Position numbers and translations under genes: made by a program
The notes under the pieces: generated by a model
What the model was told of the DNA's origin: nothing
Seen by the model: the letters and a program-made list of their open reading frames with translations, nothing else
The model's database searches: none
From: Bifidobacterium italicum
GTDB lineage: Bacteria; Actinomycetota; Actinomycetes; Actinomycetales; Bifidobacteriaceae
Assembly: GCF_002286915.1 (NCBI RefSeq)
Contig: NZ_MVOG01000021.1
Location: forward strand, 1-43,682
Reading direction: 5' to 3'
Length of the DNA: 43,682 bases
Shown: positions 43,274-43,682 of the stretch, in pieces
How positions within the stretch are numbered: the first letter of the stretch is position 1
How the letters are laid out: each line of letters begins with the position of its first letter

Positions 43274-43682
43274 TCAGCCGTGCGTGCGCAGCAGGCGCTC
43301 GAGCGCCCCGACGATCCATTCGCTGAGCAGCCCGAGCGCCGCGTACAGCACGATGCACAGCACCATCTGGTCGGTGCGGAAGAACTGCTGGGAGCGTGCG
43401 AGCAGATAGCCGATGCCGGCTGACGAATTCACGGTCTCGCAGGTGACGAGCGCGATCCACGAGACGGTGATCGCGAAGCGCAGCCCGGTCATGAACTGCG
43501 GCAGCACGCCGCGCAGCAGGATCTTCGTGAAGACGACATGCCGCGGCATCCGGTAGGCGCGTGCGAGTTCGATCAGCCCCGGGTCGATCGCGCGCACGCC
43601 GTCGCGCACGTTGACGTAGACGAGCGCGAACGCGCCGACCGCGATCAGCGCGACCTTCATCGCCTCGCCGATGCCGAGCATG
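43274..43682 (-). CDS. ABC importer permease, SsuC type (N-terminus cut by window edge)
   Basis: Membrane subunit of the same importer; 135 C-terminal residues and the stop are visible and the 5' part lies beyond the right edge. The EAA loop that docks the ATPase is clear: [20 protein letters not shown] followed by LP. Three or four membrane helices surround it, including [22 protein letters not shown] before the loop, a typical SsuC/TauC segment (NT..G...ID). It precedes the lipoprotein gene by 125 nt. An ATG at the very edge is probably internal, not the start. Confidence 0.85.
   Translation of the reverse strand, partial: MLGIGEAMKVALIAVGAFALVYVNVRDGVRAIDPGLIELARAYRMPRHVVFTKILLRGVLPQFMTGLRFAITVSWIALVTCETVNSSAGIGYLLARSQQFFRTDQMVLCIVLYAALGLLSEWIVGALERLLRTHG

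Overview
The window is very GC rich, with a strong third-position GC bias that leaves long spurious open frames opposite almost every real gene. It reads as chromosomal DNA of a high-GC actinobacterium, most likely a Bifidobacterium or close relative. The grounds are the zwf-opcA-pgl cluster convergent with gnd, pth overlapping mfd, a UPF0182 membrane protein, an actinobacterial-type GH3 protein and many leaderless starts of the form TAnnnT plus 6-8 nt plus ATG. This assignment is inference from gene content; there is no rRNA or tRNA in the window to confirm it. I found no insertion sequence, phage, CRISPR array or RNA gene.

Layout, left to right. 1-4.8 kb: C-terminally cut HPK7-type histidine kinase (-), long-type prolyl iminopeptidase (+), proC (+), ychF (+). 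4.8-6.9 kb: cupin protein, an unrecognised 104-residue CxCxC protein, and an HSL-type alpha/beta hydrolase (all -). 7.1-11.9 kb: YeiH-type transporter, uracil permease, DEAD-box helicase (all +, each closed by strong hairpins). 11.9-17.4 kb: SDR oxidoreductase (-), a three-part copper protein (cupredoxin + CPC-type P-ATPase + YHS, +), and BrnQ (-). 17.6-18.4 kb: an S51 peptidase gene broken by a perfect 68-bp tandem duplication. 18.6-23.4 kb: oxidative pentose phosphate genes gnd (+) against zwf-opcA-pgl (-). 23.5-26.2 kb: iron(II) uptake feoA-feoB-feoC-like (-). 26.3-28.7 kb: aspA (-), a nucleoside deoxyribosyltransferase-like protein lacking the usual Glu (+), and the collapsed remnant of an ABC exporter. 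28.9-31.5 kb: cstA and a YbdD-like partner. 31.7-36.5 kb: GH3 hydrolase (-) and UPF0182 (+). 36.6-41.3 kb: GNAT acetyltransferase, pth, mfd. 41.4-43.7 kb: nitrate/sulfonate-type ABC importer (ATPase, lipoprotein, partial permease; -).

Functionally this is mostly a core-genome block: NADPH and pentose supply (zwf, opcA, pgl, gnd), nutrient uptake (uracil, branched-chain amino acids, pyruvate-type CstA, ferrous iron, an organic-ion ABC importer), metal handling (copper ATPase, Feo) and genome/translation upkeep (Mfd, Pth, YchF, DEAD helicase). Translational coupling is frequent: ATGA or GTGA overlaps join zwf/opcA, feoB/feoC-like, cstA/ybdD and the ABC lipoprotein/ATPase, and pth overlaps mfd by 11 nt.

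The parts most worth a second look are the 68-bp duplication in the S51 gene, the cupredoxin-ATPase-YHS fusion with a second in-frame ribosome binding site that could release the YHS domain alone, the ABC exporter reduced to about 240 bp by several internal deletions, and a PyrR-like sequence next to the uracil permease start. No gene-free stretch exceeds 300 bases; the longest (12750-13033, 33030-33291, 17396-17654, and 28724-28892 after the pseudogene) hold the promoters and hairpins listed below.
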